In this document: positions 47,677 to 59,915 of the stretch, in pieces
Position numbering within the stretch: the first letter of the stretch is position 1
How the letters are laid out: the number at the start of each line of letters is the position of its first letter
NCBI RefSeq assembly: GCF_964204645.1
Contig: NC_134035.1
Coordinates: 11,258,951 to 11,322,950 of the forward strand
Source: Tubulanus polymorphus
Taxonomy: Eukaryota > Nemertea > Palaeonemertea > Tubulaniformes > Tubulanidae
DNA length: 64,000 nucleotides
Reading direction: 5' to 3'
The notes under the pieces: model-generated
What the model was told of the DNA's origin: nothing
Databases searched by the model: none
The model's input: the letters and a program-made list of their open reading frames with translations, nothing else
Program-made: the position numbers and the translations under genes

Positions 47677-47895
47677 CAGGAAGTGAAGTATTACAAAGCA
47701 ACACATCGTCGAACTGCGTGCGGAGAGGATTTTCTGCAGGATCGACCGCAGACCTAACATCAGGGGGCTTGTAAAAATCTTTCACCTGGATTTTTGCGAG
47801 TCGATCGCGCGTGAAAGCGAATCGAGCTGCATCGACGCGGAGCATCGGGATTACACGCGGACCATAATGGATTTCTATTGTCGAGTCGGGTTGAG
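47677..47895 (-). CDS. Candidate internal exon of an unrecognised protein
   Basis: A minus-strand open segment of 219 bp lies between a plausible acceptor (cagcatcttctag) and a strong donor (CTG|GTGAGT). It is phase 1 at both ends, so it is a symmetric exon. The 72 codons include STIEIHYGPRVIPMLRVDA, KIQVKDFYKPPDVRSAVDP and TQFDDVLLCNTSLP, with balanced amino-acid content and many CG-ending codons as in the ephrin and methyltransferase genes. I do not recognise the family. No neighbouring exon was identified. Another GTGAGT lies only about 30 bases upstream of the proposed exon start, which complicates the model. It could also be a chance open frame in a CpG-rich block. Confidence 0.35.
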
Positions 47896-49984
47896 CTAGA
47901 AGATGCTGAACTCACCGATACCCGAGCTAGATATGGCTATAATGCGTCGGTGTATATAAAGTCACCTTGGTAGAATATCCCGATTTTAATGGAATTACTA
48001 TGTTACGAGTGAAAGTTCACTTACAAATCCGCCGGTGAAAGTATCGGAAATTCTAAATGATAATGTGATCTTGATTTCGCTTGATGAAAGTGTCGCCGAG
48101 TCAGACGCCCGTCGTCGACTTCAAAGATATCCGTTAAACCATTAATGCATCGCTGAAGTTTTCAATTAGTCGAAGTCAAAATATCGTCGTACTCAACTTT
48201 CAAAAAGTTGCCTTTACGAAATGAATTTTTGATGATCGTTTCGGAATTATCGACAAAAATATGTCATAACATTCCAGTTGATAGGATCGTGAGGGCAATT
48301 AATAGGAGTACTCGAGATATCAAGAAAATTTGTTGAAACTTCATGACATGTTTCCACGTCCGCGTGCAGTTCAATTCATGTTTTTTTTAAACTCTGAAAG
48401 CCGCGACATCATATTGATCTGCAGAAACTACAATGTACATACTCATACCTGCAAACTTAGACCCTGTATCAACTTAATAACAGTACTTAACAAAGGACTT
48501 TCAGCGTCATCAAATAACCGCAGGCTCTGGTCTATAAAACTGCCCATAACCTGCTTTTATTCAGTGACGGAATTCAAGGAAAAGAAATCCCTAAGACACC
48601 GGAGGCTCCTTTGACAATTACCTCGGAGAATGCTGACAAAGAAAAAGAATATATACAATGCTATATACTTCTTGCCATCGACTTTTGCCTCATTAGCAAT
48701 AAGAGAATCTATGGAATCCCTGCAGTGTCAATAGCAAATTGCTGATGGCGCAGTATCAGAGAATGCAATCTGAATACAACCAACAAAGTATTATACCTCG
48801 CTTAACATTTGGTCAGTGAGGACACAAATCCGACACATGATATATGCATATTTTGATGTTTATGATGAATCCCATATTTATAAAGAAACACACAGTCAAT
48901 AGCATTGTCCAAACTTTCTAGGTTTTGGTAAAATTTTGTAGATTTCTCTGATTTCTCCAGCTCTCCAGGTCAGTGGCTAACCTGACTTTTTACATCATCA
49001 TAAGCGTGGAATGTGGGACTTCTAACAGAATCTGGAAGTTCAATAGCATATCTCTCACACCTCGTGTACAAAATCATTCGGATTCCAGCGCGAGCTTACA
49101 AATTACATCTCCAGCTAACTATCGCCTTCTCCACGATATCAGAAATATCAAGCGTATATATCGAGAATAGAAATAACTGAATACCGCGTGATAACATTGT
49201 TTCATGGCGTGACGGTCTATCAAAGCGCGATCCCAGGAAAAAATTCCACAAAGCAACTCATACATCGGCGCTTTTTTCTGTTCATCAAAGCTCTTTTATT
49301 CTATTCCGCACACTCGATGTACTGAACACCAGTAAGATAAAGAAGGGCGGTAAAGATACCATTAACTGATCCAACGCTTTACATCTTTGATATTTTGTCA
49401 ACGCGTGTTCAATTCACTTCGTATATGTTTTCGTCATATAATTTTGTAAACGATGAAAATCAGGAATATCAACTTTAAGAAACTGTCACGATGTACTAGG
49501 TCCAATCGTAAAGGCTAAGATTTGAAGTCTAAAACAATGTTGGTTAAGTGTTGTTAGGACCTGTATTACGATTTAAGACCAATTTTCGACGTAAGACATG
49601 ACTGCGCAACTGGAGAATAGGAAATACAGGAATTTGATAAGAGATTGTCAGCGCAAAGAACTTATAAGGATTGGTACATAAGGATTGGCCAACCTCCTTG
49701 AGAAATAGTTATCCAGAGCTTTCCATACCTTTTCTACATTCTCTAACTCTGTACTGTTATGAAAACCTGTATCCTAAATAGATATGCTAGAATATGGCAA
49801 TTCAGAAGAAATGATCAGGGTTGTATTGGCAGTTGATGGTGGTAATATATAGTACATTAAGGATATTATCGGGATACTTTACATTATGTACCTGTAATGG
49901 AAACCTGAACCTTGCTACAATAGAATGAAGGAATGAGTAGATCTACAAGAGAGCCACTTCGCATTAAGAGTTGAAGGTGTGAGT
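47896..49984. other. Gene-free stretch
   Basis: No supportable exon. Shadow frames at 48330-48614 and 48973-49170 have no domains. A faint GGGGCCAGTTGCA-family trace lies near 49500-49615. Confidence 0.35.
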
Positions 49985-50260
49985 GATAATGACGCAATAT
50001 GTAACTGATACATATATACAAGATGTAACAACAAGGTTACAGTCTCCGTGTACACCGCTCAGCCCTACACGCCATGTCCGCCCTGCCGATCCAAAATTAA
50101 CCACTTCCAACATACTGAGTATCATACAGAAGGCACCAGTAACGGTATCGATGGGCGGAGAAGGACCTTTGACCGAGAAACTCTACCGCGACTGGGATTC
50201 AAACCGATGAAACATTGACGAGACCAGTACGGTGGCTTAAACCACTCGGCTTCTAACACC
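49985..50260 (-). mobile_element. tRNA-derived SINE
   Basis: On the minus strand the head (about 50180-50257) reads AGCCGAGTGGTTTAAGCCAC, a tRNA A box of Ser/Leu type, and later CGGTTTGAATCCCAGTCGCG, a B box/T arm. The acceptor arm does not pair, and the sequence runs on into an unrelated tail (ggtagagtttctcggtcaaa), as expected for a SINE and not a tRNA gene. The 3' boundary is approximate. Confidence 0.6.
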
Positions 50261-51929
50261 TAACACCGAAATTGGGATAAACCTACTGCTCTAAGGGTAG
50301 TACGCTATTTGCCAGTCGGTTTCTGGGAACCGAAGTTTCGAAGCCGAAACTAACAGCACCAAATTGTTACGACGATAATTATGAAAAATAGCGGAAATAC
50401 AAACACAACAGAGTCAATTAATAACCAATACGCATACATTGATTTCACGTGGTACTTATTTGAACCCGAAACGCACTCTTCTAACCCACCCTCCCCAATC
50501 ACGAGCGCAATAGTTTTACATTTCCCAGCAGCAGAAATATCGAACCCTATTTTCTTTCGCGGTCGAATAACAAACCTAACACTTCTTCGATTCCAATTAG
50601 TTTTTAATAATTTATTTATCCGTCCATCCGGGAGACGGATCGATGGTGCTAGCATGTGTCGCGCTCGCGCGTTGATTCATATTGTGTTTTATATTTCAGC
50701 CATATATTTATTATATAGAACAACACCTGTTCCATATACATATACACACACTGCCAGAATATAGGCAACATTTCGCCGTAAATGGCACCACGAGAATCGA
50801 ACGGATTTCCATCGATCTAATTCCAAATTCATCGAGGAGTCTCAAACGCTATCTACGAAATCTATTTGCTTGTAGGTTTAGTAATTGTTTGAATACGGAA
50901 TATTTCACTTAGCAGATCAAATAACGTTATCGTTTTCGATATGCAGTTATCCAGTTGATTATTGTTTTGCTCCTAGAGAGTCGCCGGCTTATCAGCGCAT
51001 TATTTATCAATTATTGCATGATTGACAGGGGTCAAACTAATTCTCACATATTATACCACTATTGGTATCACAATATACAGCGCAGTAGAATAGCATCAAA
51101 CAATGACGCATTCTTACGAACAGGTCCCAGACTTTCGTCAAACGCTTCATTTCTAAGACGTTAGGACTGAAAATCAAAATGACTTATCCCTTGATTTCTT
51201 CCTAGTACTTTTCCAATATGATGGTCATTTTGGATTAGAAATAATCAATAATAATTCATTTCCGTAATTCCATATGAAAATATATTCGTTGGCTTAAAAA
51301 CTAAGACGCGAGAATCAAAAGACAAAAATTAAATGTAAAGATTGTTGATTCAAAACTTTCTGATAACAAGCCTTTTGATTGATATACTTTATAAGTGCAA
51401 TAATCCTGTGTGAATCATCTAAAAAGTTGCCAATTTCATTGAAATATAATGTGTTACTTGTAACTAATGCTTTCTAAATAAGGAATGTTTTCCATTAGTC
51501 AAATATCATTAATTTCACTTAATATAAATATCAAACCATCAAAAAGACGCGACGAGTCAATATTTCTATTTTTGGAAACATTTAAGCAATCGATTTCTAG
51601 ACTAGCCACAATATATATATATCATTTTTCATCAATATAAAACTTCGTTCGTCAACTTCGAATCGAAGAATTAAAAATCCATATCATGAAAGCGTAAACT
51701 TGTCGCTTTACGTATGAAATGAAATCAATTTGTAATTGTTTTTAAACGGAAAGTTTCTCGTAAGCTTAATTCATATATACGCAATGAAACCAGATCTAAT
51801 GTTGATCAATCTATTTTGGGTGTGGCCATAAACATTTAAAATAATACAAACAATGTGAAGATTGACGTAGCGGCGTTGAGCATTTCTATTAAAAGAAAAA
51901 TTAACGATACCAAATACTGCATTTCCAGA
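50261..51929. other. Gene-free stretch
   Basis: Overlapping frames on both strands at 50350-50764 include a hydrophobic minus-strand end but no recognised domain. The rest is AT-rich without clear repeats. Confidence 0.35.
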
Positions 51930-52290
51930 GCCCAATGCACATAACGTAGGGAAACATGGAATTAAACATGTTCGGATCTCAGAAACATTTATCCTGAAAC
52001 TATGTTTCCTGTTTCTTGTAATGGACCAACGCACCCGACACAGGGAAACATAGGATCTGGAAACACACGAAACACAAAAATGGAATCAAACATATTCGAT
52101 CTCTGAAACATCCATGTTTTTTTTTTCTTGTTAAGCCCGATGCAGGGAAACAAGAGACAGAAACATGTTTCCATGTTTCCCTGCGCTGTGTACATTTACG
52201 AGAAATGAGAAACAATGCTTTCAGGAAAAAAGTTTCCGAGATCAAACACGTTTGTTTCCGAGTTTCCGCGTGTCGTGTGCGTTGGATTTA
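51930..52290. mobile_element. GGGAAACA/GTTTCC-family element, compound copy
   Basis: The left edge (GAGCCCAATGCACATAACGT then AGGGAAACATGG) and the right edge (GTTTCCGCGTGTCGTGTGCG then TTGGATTT) are approximate inverses. Between them the GGGAAACA word and its inverse recur several times (near 52045, 52145 and 52170), suggesting two or three joined or nested units. It is related to 17549-17893. Confidence 0.6.
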
Positions 52291-53029
52291 AAAACAAACT
52301 TCAACGTTTTTCGCGCGCGGGCTAAAACTACACAAATAACAACGATAAACGAATTACTCGAAGAATGTTAAAATACATATATAGTCGTTGGTTGGAACGA
52401 GCTGAGTAAATGAACACCGCCGGCTAGACAACATTATAGAAAACGAGACATTCGTCACGATTGTCTATATTTCGAAATACGTACGATTCAACGAATAATT
52501 GAGTTCAAAAATGCGTACAATTCCCTTTTCATAAACGTTAATTGGATTCATAGACACGCGTTATACGCCGTTTCAATATGGCCGCCGTTGAAACGTAACG
52601 AGATACCTTCGTCGTTGTCGTCGTGAATAAAAAACTAGTCATCCTCGAGGTTTGGTGTCAATTCAAAAAAATACTTGGCAACAAAATGAAACGAGTGGTA
52701 TTTCGATACCACCCGAGTAGCGGGCGTTTGAATACATGTATTTGTTTCATGGACAATAGGAACCGCATGCAAGACTTAATCGTTGAAATGTAGCACCGAC
52801 AATCATTATAAAACCCTCCTATAACAGTACTATTTTGAATCGGAATCACAAAGCGATTGCTTGTTGTCGAAATAACCACCAGCACTACTCATACCGGGGT
52901 TATTGTATCGCTAGAGGGGTACTTGAAAAGTGAAATAAAAGGAAATAAGAAGGGCCTAATCTTGCATCTCCCCATGCGGTCTTTACTTCTTTGATTAATT
53001 TCTTAAACGCAGGGTTCGGTCGGAAAAGA
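52291..53029. other. Gene-free CpG-retaining stretch
   Basis: Non-repetitive, CG-rich at about 52300-52640. No exon supported. Confidence 0.35.
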
Positions 53030-53075
53030 TCTTCTTATATCTCGATTTCTATTCTTGAGCTCGAGTATATAGTTT

Positions 53076-53110
53076 ACGTTTCGACTATATCCGAATAGTC
53101 ACCTTCACAG
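53076..53110 (-). repeat. GACTAT...ATAGTCGAAACGT hairpin motif
   Basis: On the minus strand GACTATTCGGATATAGTC forms a 6-bp hairpin followed directly by GAAACGT. The same arrangement occurs in both arms of the fold-back at 61476-61709, so this is probably a fragment of that repeat family. Confidence 0.5.
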
Positions 53111-53169
53111 AGTATTTCTGAAGATGAATATTAGAATTGTGGCATTTTTAAGTATACATTTAATGAAAT

Positions 53170-53330
53170 TACGCACATCAACTGGGGATCGAACCCGGGT
53201 CTCTACGTAGCCGGTAGATCAAAAGACTGAACCCTACTTGCGAGGGAGATGATAGCTCGTAGACTGCACCTTGGAGTATTCAGTCTGATTACTCCAAGAC
53301 TGAACTAATCCACTAAGCCAGTGGTTAACG
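53170..53330 (-). mobile_element. tRNA-derived SINE-like element, split
   Basis: On the minus strand ACTGGCTTAGTGGATTAGTT resembles a tRNA A box and GACCCGGGTTCGATCCCCAG is a strong B box/T arm. They are too far apart for a plain tRNA. Between them lies a hairpin, TTGGAGTAATCAGACTGAAT then ACTCCAA, and a second tRNA-like arm. It is read as a SINE or rearranged tRNA pseudogene. Confidence 0.5.
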
Positions 53331-55198
53331 TTTCAACACAGATAGTGTTTCATCAAGGTTTGCATGTAGTCATATATCAATTCTCAAGTAAAAAGTTTCA
53401 GCAAAACCGAAAGAACTTCATAAGGAACAGAATTTTTAACGAACTACGATATTATTGACTCATCGATTTCGACGACTGTCGACCAATGACTGTTTTTGTT
53501 ATAGACACCGTGTATTCGAAAGCGATCAATGCGTACGACTAGTGAATCTAACCGATTCAATCGTCTCAAATTACACAAAGATCTCATTCGAGAACCGATT
53601 CGTCGCCGCGTACCCGCTTATTAAAGTTACGCAATCGTTACTTCATACATCGGCGGGAGCGCCCACAAAGTTAATCATACCGCAAAGTCGATAATTATAA
53701 GGCACGCGTAGAATTAGGCCTCCAATACTGGTGTATAATACGTAACATGCTGAATACTAGTATTTAATACATAACTGAATCTAATACCAGGTGCGATTTA
53801 AAGCCGAACAACGTCATAGTTATTAATTCTAACATCAGCCACGGACGGACATGTCTGTATATCCCATGACAAGTCATTTAAAAACACAGCGGGCATGTGG
53901 CCTTATCAGTCAACAGAACTAGAACAAATCATATTCGCTAGCGAGAAATTAAAATTGCCCGAAGCTTCGACTGTGGGTCCGCTAGAACAGGGCCTCTTCC
54001 CCGTAAGGAATTTGGCAACGATCAAAAGTATAAGGCGGCATCGCCCGAGGATTCAATAGGTATTATACTCGCGTACATATTTAAAAGCGTATATTGTTGC
54101 ATTATGCTTTGTACATAAAGAACATAATCAAAGCGATCAAAAGTGTGACGCGATCCTTTTTCGTAAATTTAACGAGCTTTTCTAGCGCCGCGATTGCCGC
54201 GCCGATTTCAACATAATGCGAAACAAAATTGCGCTTATTATCCGTGCGTCACGGGCATCATCAAACGAGAATGAAGTCTTTCAAAAACGGTTTTCAACCT
54301 TTTCAGCAAGTAATTTGCGCGCGCTTTCGCCGTAACTTTACCCCGTCCGTCGTCGGTCTGTCTGTCAAAGGGGTTTTTCAGAAATGAATGAAAAGTTGTG
54401 AGCGTAAACAACGTTGATATTACAAGCGGAATCGTTGATTATCAGAGAGATAACCTTTTGAAAGTAGACAGTTACAATATGTCAATCAAATATTGAAGGT
54501 AATCTAGAACTAGTTGATTGCGACTCTACAGTTGTAACTATACATATCTTGTACCATGTCTTCAGAAAAGGAAGCCTCCTTGATTATAGGATTTAGAATA
54601 TAGAATTTAGCAATGCCAATCAAATTTTAACAAATTTATCCACTGTCTCCTACACCGCAAGAAATGAGGGTAGAATGATGATTTTGTATAAACACAGTAG
54701 GAGCCGATCAATCTTTTGATATTTGTAGCTACCACAAACTGTAAATGTTATCGATATCATGGGGTTCAATCAACAACACCAACTGTGGATCAACAAGGAC
54801 GACACATGTTACCACCATCAAACCATGCAATGATTTCCCTTCATAGAACTGATAATTATTTATACATAGACATGTAAAATCCGAACGCCCGGGGTCTGAG
54901 TTGCTCAGTTGTGACGTTAGTCCAAAAATGTTCAAGAACCTCGAAAATGGTTGGTATTGACAACAAAGTGTGTTTACACTGGTCTAAGAATTCTAATAAA
55001 AGTCTGCACTGTATGTACAACTGGTCTAGTCGATTTTGACAGGGTCAAAGCCCTATAAGCTGAAAATGCTTCAATAAATACAGTCTGTTTTAACACCATC
55101 CTTTTTAACGCCAACATTTTTCAGAGACATTTCCTAAATCATCAAGAGTATGTGAATGTTACTGATGTCTCTGGTTCACAAGCATCCGCTGCTACTGC
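53331..55198. other. Gene-free stretch
   Basis: CpG-retaining at about 53450-53690 and 54150-54360. A partial GGGGCCAGTTGCA-family trace lies near 54890-54960. No exon supported. Confidence 0.35.
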
Positions 55199-55238
<40 letters not shown>

Positions 55239-55242
55239 ACTG
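55199..55242. repeat. (CTG)n trinucleotide repeat
   Basis: About 14 tandem GCT/CTG triplets, beginning with an imperfect GCCGCT. No reading frame with coding support crosses it. Confidence 0.95.
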
Positions 55243-55302
55243 GTGGTCGATGAAATGAAATGTCTAGATTCTACTTGATCATTGATTACTGATGACATTT
55301 CT

Positions 55303-55306
55303 CATT

Positions 55307-55338
<32 letters not shown>

Positions 55339-55339
55339 T
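55303..55339. repeat. (ATC)n trinucleotide repeat
   Basis: About 12 tandem ATC/CAT triplets, 60 bp after the CTG repeat. Confidence 0.95.
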
Positions 55340-57260
55340 ATCAGTGAATTTTCATCACCAATATATGAAAAAGTCAATCCATATTTTATAGAGTGTAATA
55401 ACGAGTGATAAGAGTATTGGGGTAAATCAAGATCATTTCAGTTGTCGTGAAAACTCTTTATTTTATTACTTCATTCAGTGGCGAAATAACAGCGAATGAA
55501 TGGATATGACTCAATTAAGACAGTAACTACACCAGCACGCGTCTCTGTGAGCTACAGCAAGTCAATCTCCAACTTGGATTTATTAATAATCTTTATATCA
55601 CAGGTGAAGTAGCACCGGTAACACCGACTAACGGTCTCCGGATATACGTCAATGAATCAGGAAATAGGTTGCGTTTTATACAAAATATAGGTTCGCGTAT
55701 ACATATATATACTAATGAATTTAATATCAAAGCGATTGAGAGGGACCGAGAGCGAGAGCGTGTGCACTTATATGACCCTGTTGTTGACATGATCAAATTC
55801 ATGAACCGATTTTAATATTCCATTCAGCGAAATGAACGTATGCATTAGTACTAACGAGATACTAGGTATAATATACGTGATGAAGTCAATAAACTAGGAT
55901 TCATCGATACCGGCAAATGTTTGCAGCAGAAAGATGGCCGCCTCGGCTTAATCATTGTAAGACAATGATTGCATCAATTGCCAGTGATTTCACTTGTTAA
56001 CTAAGCAAGAAAATGAGAGTGAAATGGTAATAAAATATGTGGTAACGCAACTGAAGTGACAATGTTTTCAGGAATGTTTTGAGATGATATTCAAGGGTGT
56101 ATTTAGGGGCTGGATCGACTGGGCTAGTCAACCCCCTTCAAAGTTTGAATATGCCCTCCAAAAAGTCTGGGGAATTTTTTGCATAAAAACGTTTTAAAGG
56201 ACAAAGTGGGTGGTGATGAGGGCCATAAAGCCCTTTTTGTCCTAATTCTTCATTGGTAGGGCTGTCAGAAACCAACACCAATTTTCATCTTTGCAGCCCT
56301 TTGCCCTTTTCAAATTAAGTGCCCATTCCATTTCAGGTCAACCCCCCATCCAGGAATTCTAAATCCCCTTTGACATTAACTTAATATGCCTGCTTTGCAG
56401 CCATCTTTTCTTTCTTGACGACATAAGAATAAACCGAAAGGGACCCAGGCTAAAATTAACCTCGGTGATATCATTCGATTTTGGGGTTAAACACGCCGAT
56501 TGAAGTTGGTAAATCCCTAGGGGTAAACTTTGCCGCATGTCAATAATATCAACCTGAAAACTGCATTAGATTCGTATGATGTAATGATGTAACGAGCCTT
56601 AAGCTACATGAAAATACACTTCATAAAACAAAACGCAGTTAGGTTTTCTTTTAAACTGCTCTAAACTTCATACGGAAAACGTGCGCAATATCGAATTTTA
56701 GACAAGACTGTCTTTATGTATAACTATAACATATAGACAAAAGATGAATAAAAGGTGTGTCGTATTGAACTGCTTACCACCACAGCCATCCCGCGTCCCT
56801 TTATCAGAATTTCATACATAATTCAAAATATGTCCTTTGTTTGAAAATTGATTAAAGGCGATAGATGCAATATAAACGCACGTAAATTCGAACATAGAAA
56901 TGGTTGAAACTGTACATTGCGAGCGAAAGCAACGATCACCAATCGGTTTTCTTTCATTGTCAGTTTTGAAAGGTATCAATATTTATTAGCATCTGGATCG
57001 ATAAGATTAATAATACAATTTTTATTTTCATACAGACTTCATTGATCGCTATTTTCTAATATTGCTTATGAAATGAATTTTCCATTTACAGCTTTACGTA
57101 ATAGCATTATTCTATTAATACCAGTCATTGCTACAGCAAAACATACAACAATTTTATGACTTTTGTTTTGATTTTTATCTTAAATTAGGGTTCGTCCTCG
57201 TTATTTATTTGGTTGCAAGATTTTGTCCGATTCGATTTGAGTCGGTGTCCCTTACAAACC
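55340..57260. other. Gene-free stretch
   Basis: AT-rich, no exon or repeat family recognised. Confidence 0.35.
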
Positions 57261-57618
57261 CACCACTACTACAATACTCCCACCACTACTACAATACCCC
57301 CACCACTACTACAATACCCCCACCACTACTACAATACCCCCACCACTACTACAATACCCCCACCACTACTACAATACCCCCACCACAACTACAATACCCC
57401 CACCACTACTACAATACTCCCACCACTACTACAATACCCCCACCACTACTACAATACCCCCACCACTACTACAATACCCCCACCACTACTACAATACCCC
57501 CACCACTACTACAATACCCCCACCACTACTACAATACCCCCACCACTACTACAATACCCCCACCACTACTACAATACCCCCACCACTACTACAATACCCC
57601 CACCACTACTACAATACC
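57261..57618. repeat. 20-bp minisatellite, about 18 copies
   Basis: The unit is CACCACTACTACAATACCCC, repeated about 18 times almost without change; two copies end CTCC and one reads CACAACT. Because 20 is not a multiple of 3, every plus frame cycles through all three phases of the unit, and none contains a stop. This yields overlapping 184- and 138-codon frames with a 20-residue Pro/Tyr/Thr/His repeat. These are repeat artefacts until proven otherwise. Confidence 0.95.
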
Positions 57619-59571
57619 GGGGTTTCTGATTTCTAAAAGAGATAGAGTTGCGCGATTGGCGCAGGCAGAATTTTTTGTTTGAATGCAACTACCTGCACAT
57701 TTAAGTACATAATTTGAAATTTTGGTTCCGGTTCATTCAACCAATCTTCCGACCAACCTGAACAGGGGTGGATATACGAATGGTTGGATATTCGGTGTCA
57801 AACACCTGCCGAATCCGCTTCTGTTTCGGTGCCGTCGTAAGATTTCACTATCCTAATTCTCGTCATGTTTTCGTTGGGAAATTCGACTTCTGGATCAAGA
57901 ACCTGAAGCGCACTAGCACGAGTTTGAAGAGGGTACCAGACCGTGGCGTTGTCCTATAGAGTGCTGAACCCGTGGTATGAAGAATTTGTATTGGCGTATA
58001 ACCCAGTATCTTACGAAAAATAATCCCCGTCGAAAAGAAAACATTTAAACGTGGTTTAAAAACAGTCTTCTCTTAACATAGAAATTAAAAAAAAATTGTA
58101 GGTTAATTTTCTATGTTGTGAAAAAAAATAAAAATGTTTCATTAAAAAGAAATCGGTCACACAGTTCTCTACGACTTGTAGATCATAAACTTTATGTTAC
58201 TTAAAATAACCAAACCATCACTTAGAAAATGATTTCAAAGGAAATTCAAGCGGACTTCAGTGGATTGGCTATAGAACGACGATGGTCTCTGGCGGGTCTT
58301 AAGTTCAAGCCATGACAATGGGACCTGCCACTGATCCTAAATAGATCCAACATTTCAGCAATGAAACCGTTAATTCAAAGATTTCTTTCATATCAATAAC
58401 TTGAAACAATATATTCATTATTGATGACATTCATTGATTCGTTAAGCCTATATGAGCTCATCGACAAAAATCGCTATTTCATCCGATTGTTTTAAGTAAT
58501 ATCGCCGAAAATTGTCGATGACTTCATCATCAAAACAGACCACGACTGGAGTTTTTGCGCGCGTTGAAGATTGTGGTATATACCGTGTAGACATGATTAA
58601 TAGACAACTCTGATATAGTTACCGTGAACGCAGGCCGCGCGCGCTAGCTAGACTTGTATCTAAAGGGAACGATAGAGAGTTAAAGCTGTATAGATAAAAG
58701 TTTCGAGAGAGAAACGATCTTCACCTTTTTCCTCACTCGATTTCTCTTTAACACGAAACACGGGTGGATAATCTCTAAATTTATCGTTCGTTCATCGTTA
58801 CAAACGGGTTGTTCTGCGGAGGGCATGACTAGTAATCTACCACATCTGGGGCTTTTCTTCTAATGAATTTCTCCTACTAGAAATTTACAGTTAAAACGTA
58901 TAGGCAAACAGTTTTGACTATCTAAAATGACTGCAGAGCTGCCAACCTCTGAAAAGTGCTAGCAGTAACAAATTGAACTTTTTTCAGTATTATCTCATTG
59001 AAATATGAAAGAAAATGTTCAATTATTCAGTATTTATCAACAGTAAGACACTCAGTAACATCTTTCAATATCTCTGTACGCATCAAACAAATCAAATCAG
59101 TATTTCTCGTTATAAAATAGTAACAATTACTGAAAATCAGTAACAGTTGGCAGCTCTGGGACTGGTTTTCTATTGAATGTGAATTAGGAATTTGATGAAA
59201 ATGGCAAATGACTCAGTATTATTGGTTTTGATTTCGATTTCTTCTTTCTGGTTTGATCAAGAGAAATCGAGTGACAACCTTACCTTACCTTAGAATATTG
59301 GCTTTCTCGAATATCCGCAATGGATAGTGCGGAGAGGTTAAGCGCTTAGATCATGTTTATAAAGAAAATTGAAGGTGTTATTTTATCTCCTGATGTTTGT
59401 TTTCATACAGATGCTTGTGAAAACTCGCTACAGAGCCGGTGTGTATTACAAATAGATCCATTCGTTTTAGATTTCCTATCGAATCTTATGAATTAAACTG
59501 CACTAGATAATTGTTCAAATACAAAAAAATTTCTAGCAAACCGCAAATGAACCCCAGCGAGACTCAGTGGT
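57619..59571. other. Gene-free stretch
   Basis: A partial GGGGCCAGTTGCA-family trace (ggattggctatagaacgacg) lies near 58262. CpG-retaining patch at about 58530-58830. No exon supported. Confidence 0.35.
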
Positions 59572-59915
59572 CATCCTCCCCCCCCGGCAGGGATTCGAAC
59601 CCGATGGCATCAAGATTGCCGCGGTACAAAGCCCTGCCACACTAGACCGAGTGCGCAGCTACACGCGCATATTAGGTGATGTCATTATCAGCCAATCAGG
59701 TATCCCGTTTTATTCTAACCCTGGGTTTTCCCGTTTATGGTTCTTCCGTGAAATTTACCTCGGCGATTATACAACGAGCAATCTGATTGGTGCCGCAAGA
59801 TTTCGTGCGGCACAGCTGCGCATGTACCTGCGCACCCGGTCTACTGTGGCAGGGGTTCATGCCGAGGCCGAGTGAAGCGATGCCATCAGGTTCGAATCCC
59901 TGCTGAGGGAGGATG
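59572..59915. mobile_element. Long fold-back element with tRNA-like terminal arms
   Basis: 344 bp with nested inverted repeats. The outer arms carry GGCAGGGATTCGAACCCGAT (left) and ATCAGGTTCGAATCCCTGC (right). Inner arms GCCACACTAGACCGAGTGCG and CGCACCCGGTCTACTGTGGC are also inverse to each other, leaving a core of about 150 bp. The outer arms match the 98-bp element at 6720-6817. The 102-codon frame at 59567-59875 lies wholly inside and is not a supported gene. Confidence 0.75.

Noticed and set aside
50350-50655. Minus-strand frame with a hydrophobic end, considered as a signal or membrane protein
   Set aside because: The hydrophobic run is at the C-terminus in an AT-rich segment, with a competing plus-strand frame and no domain.
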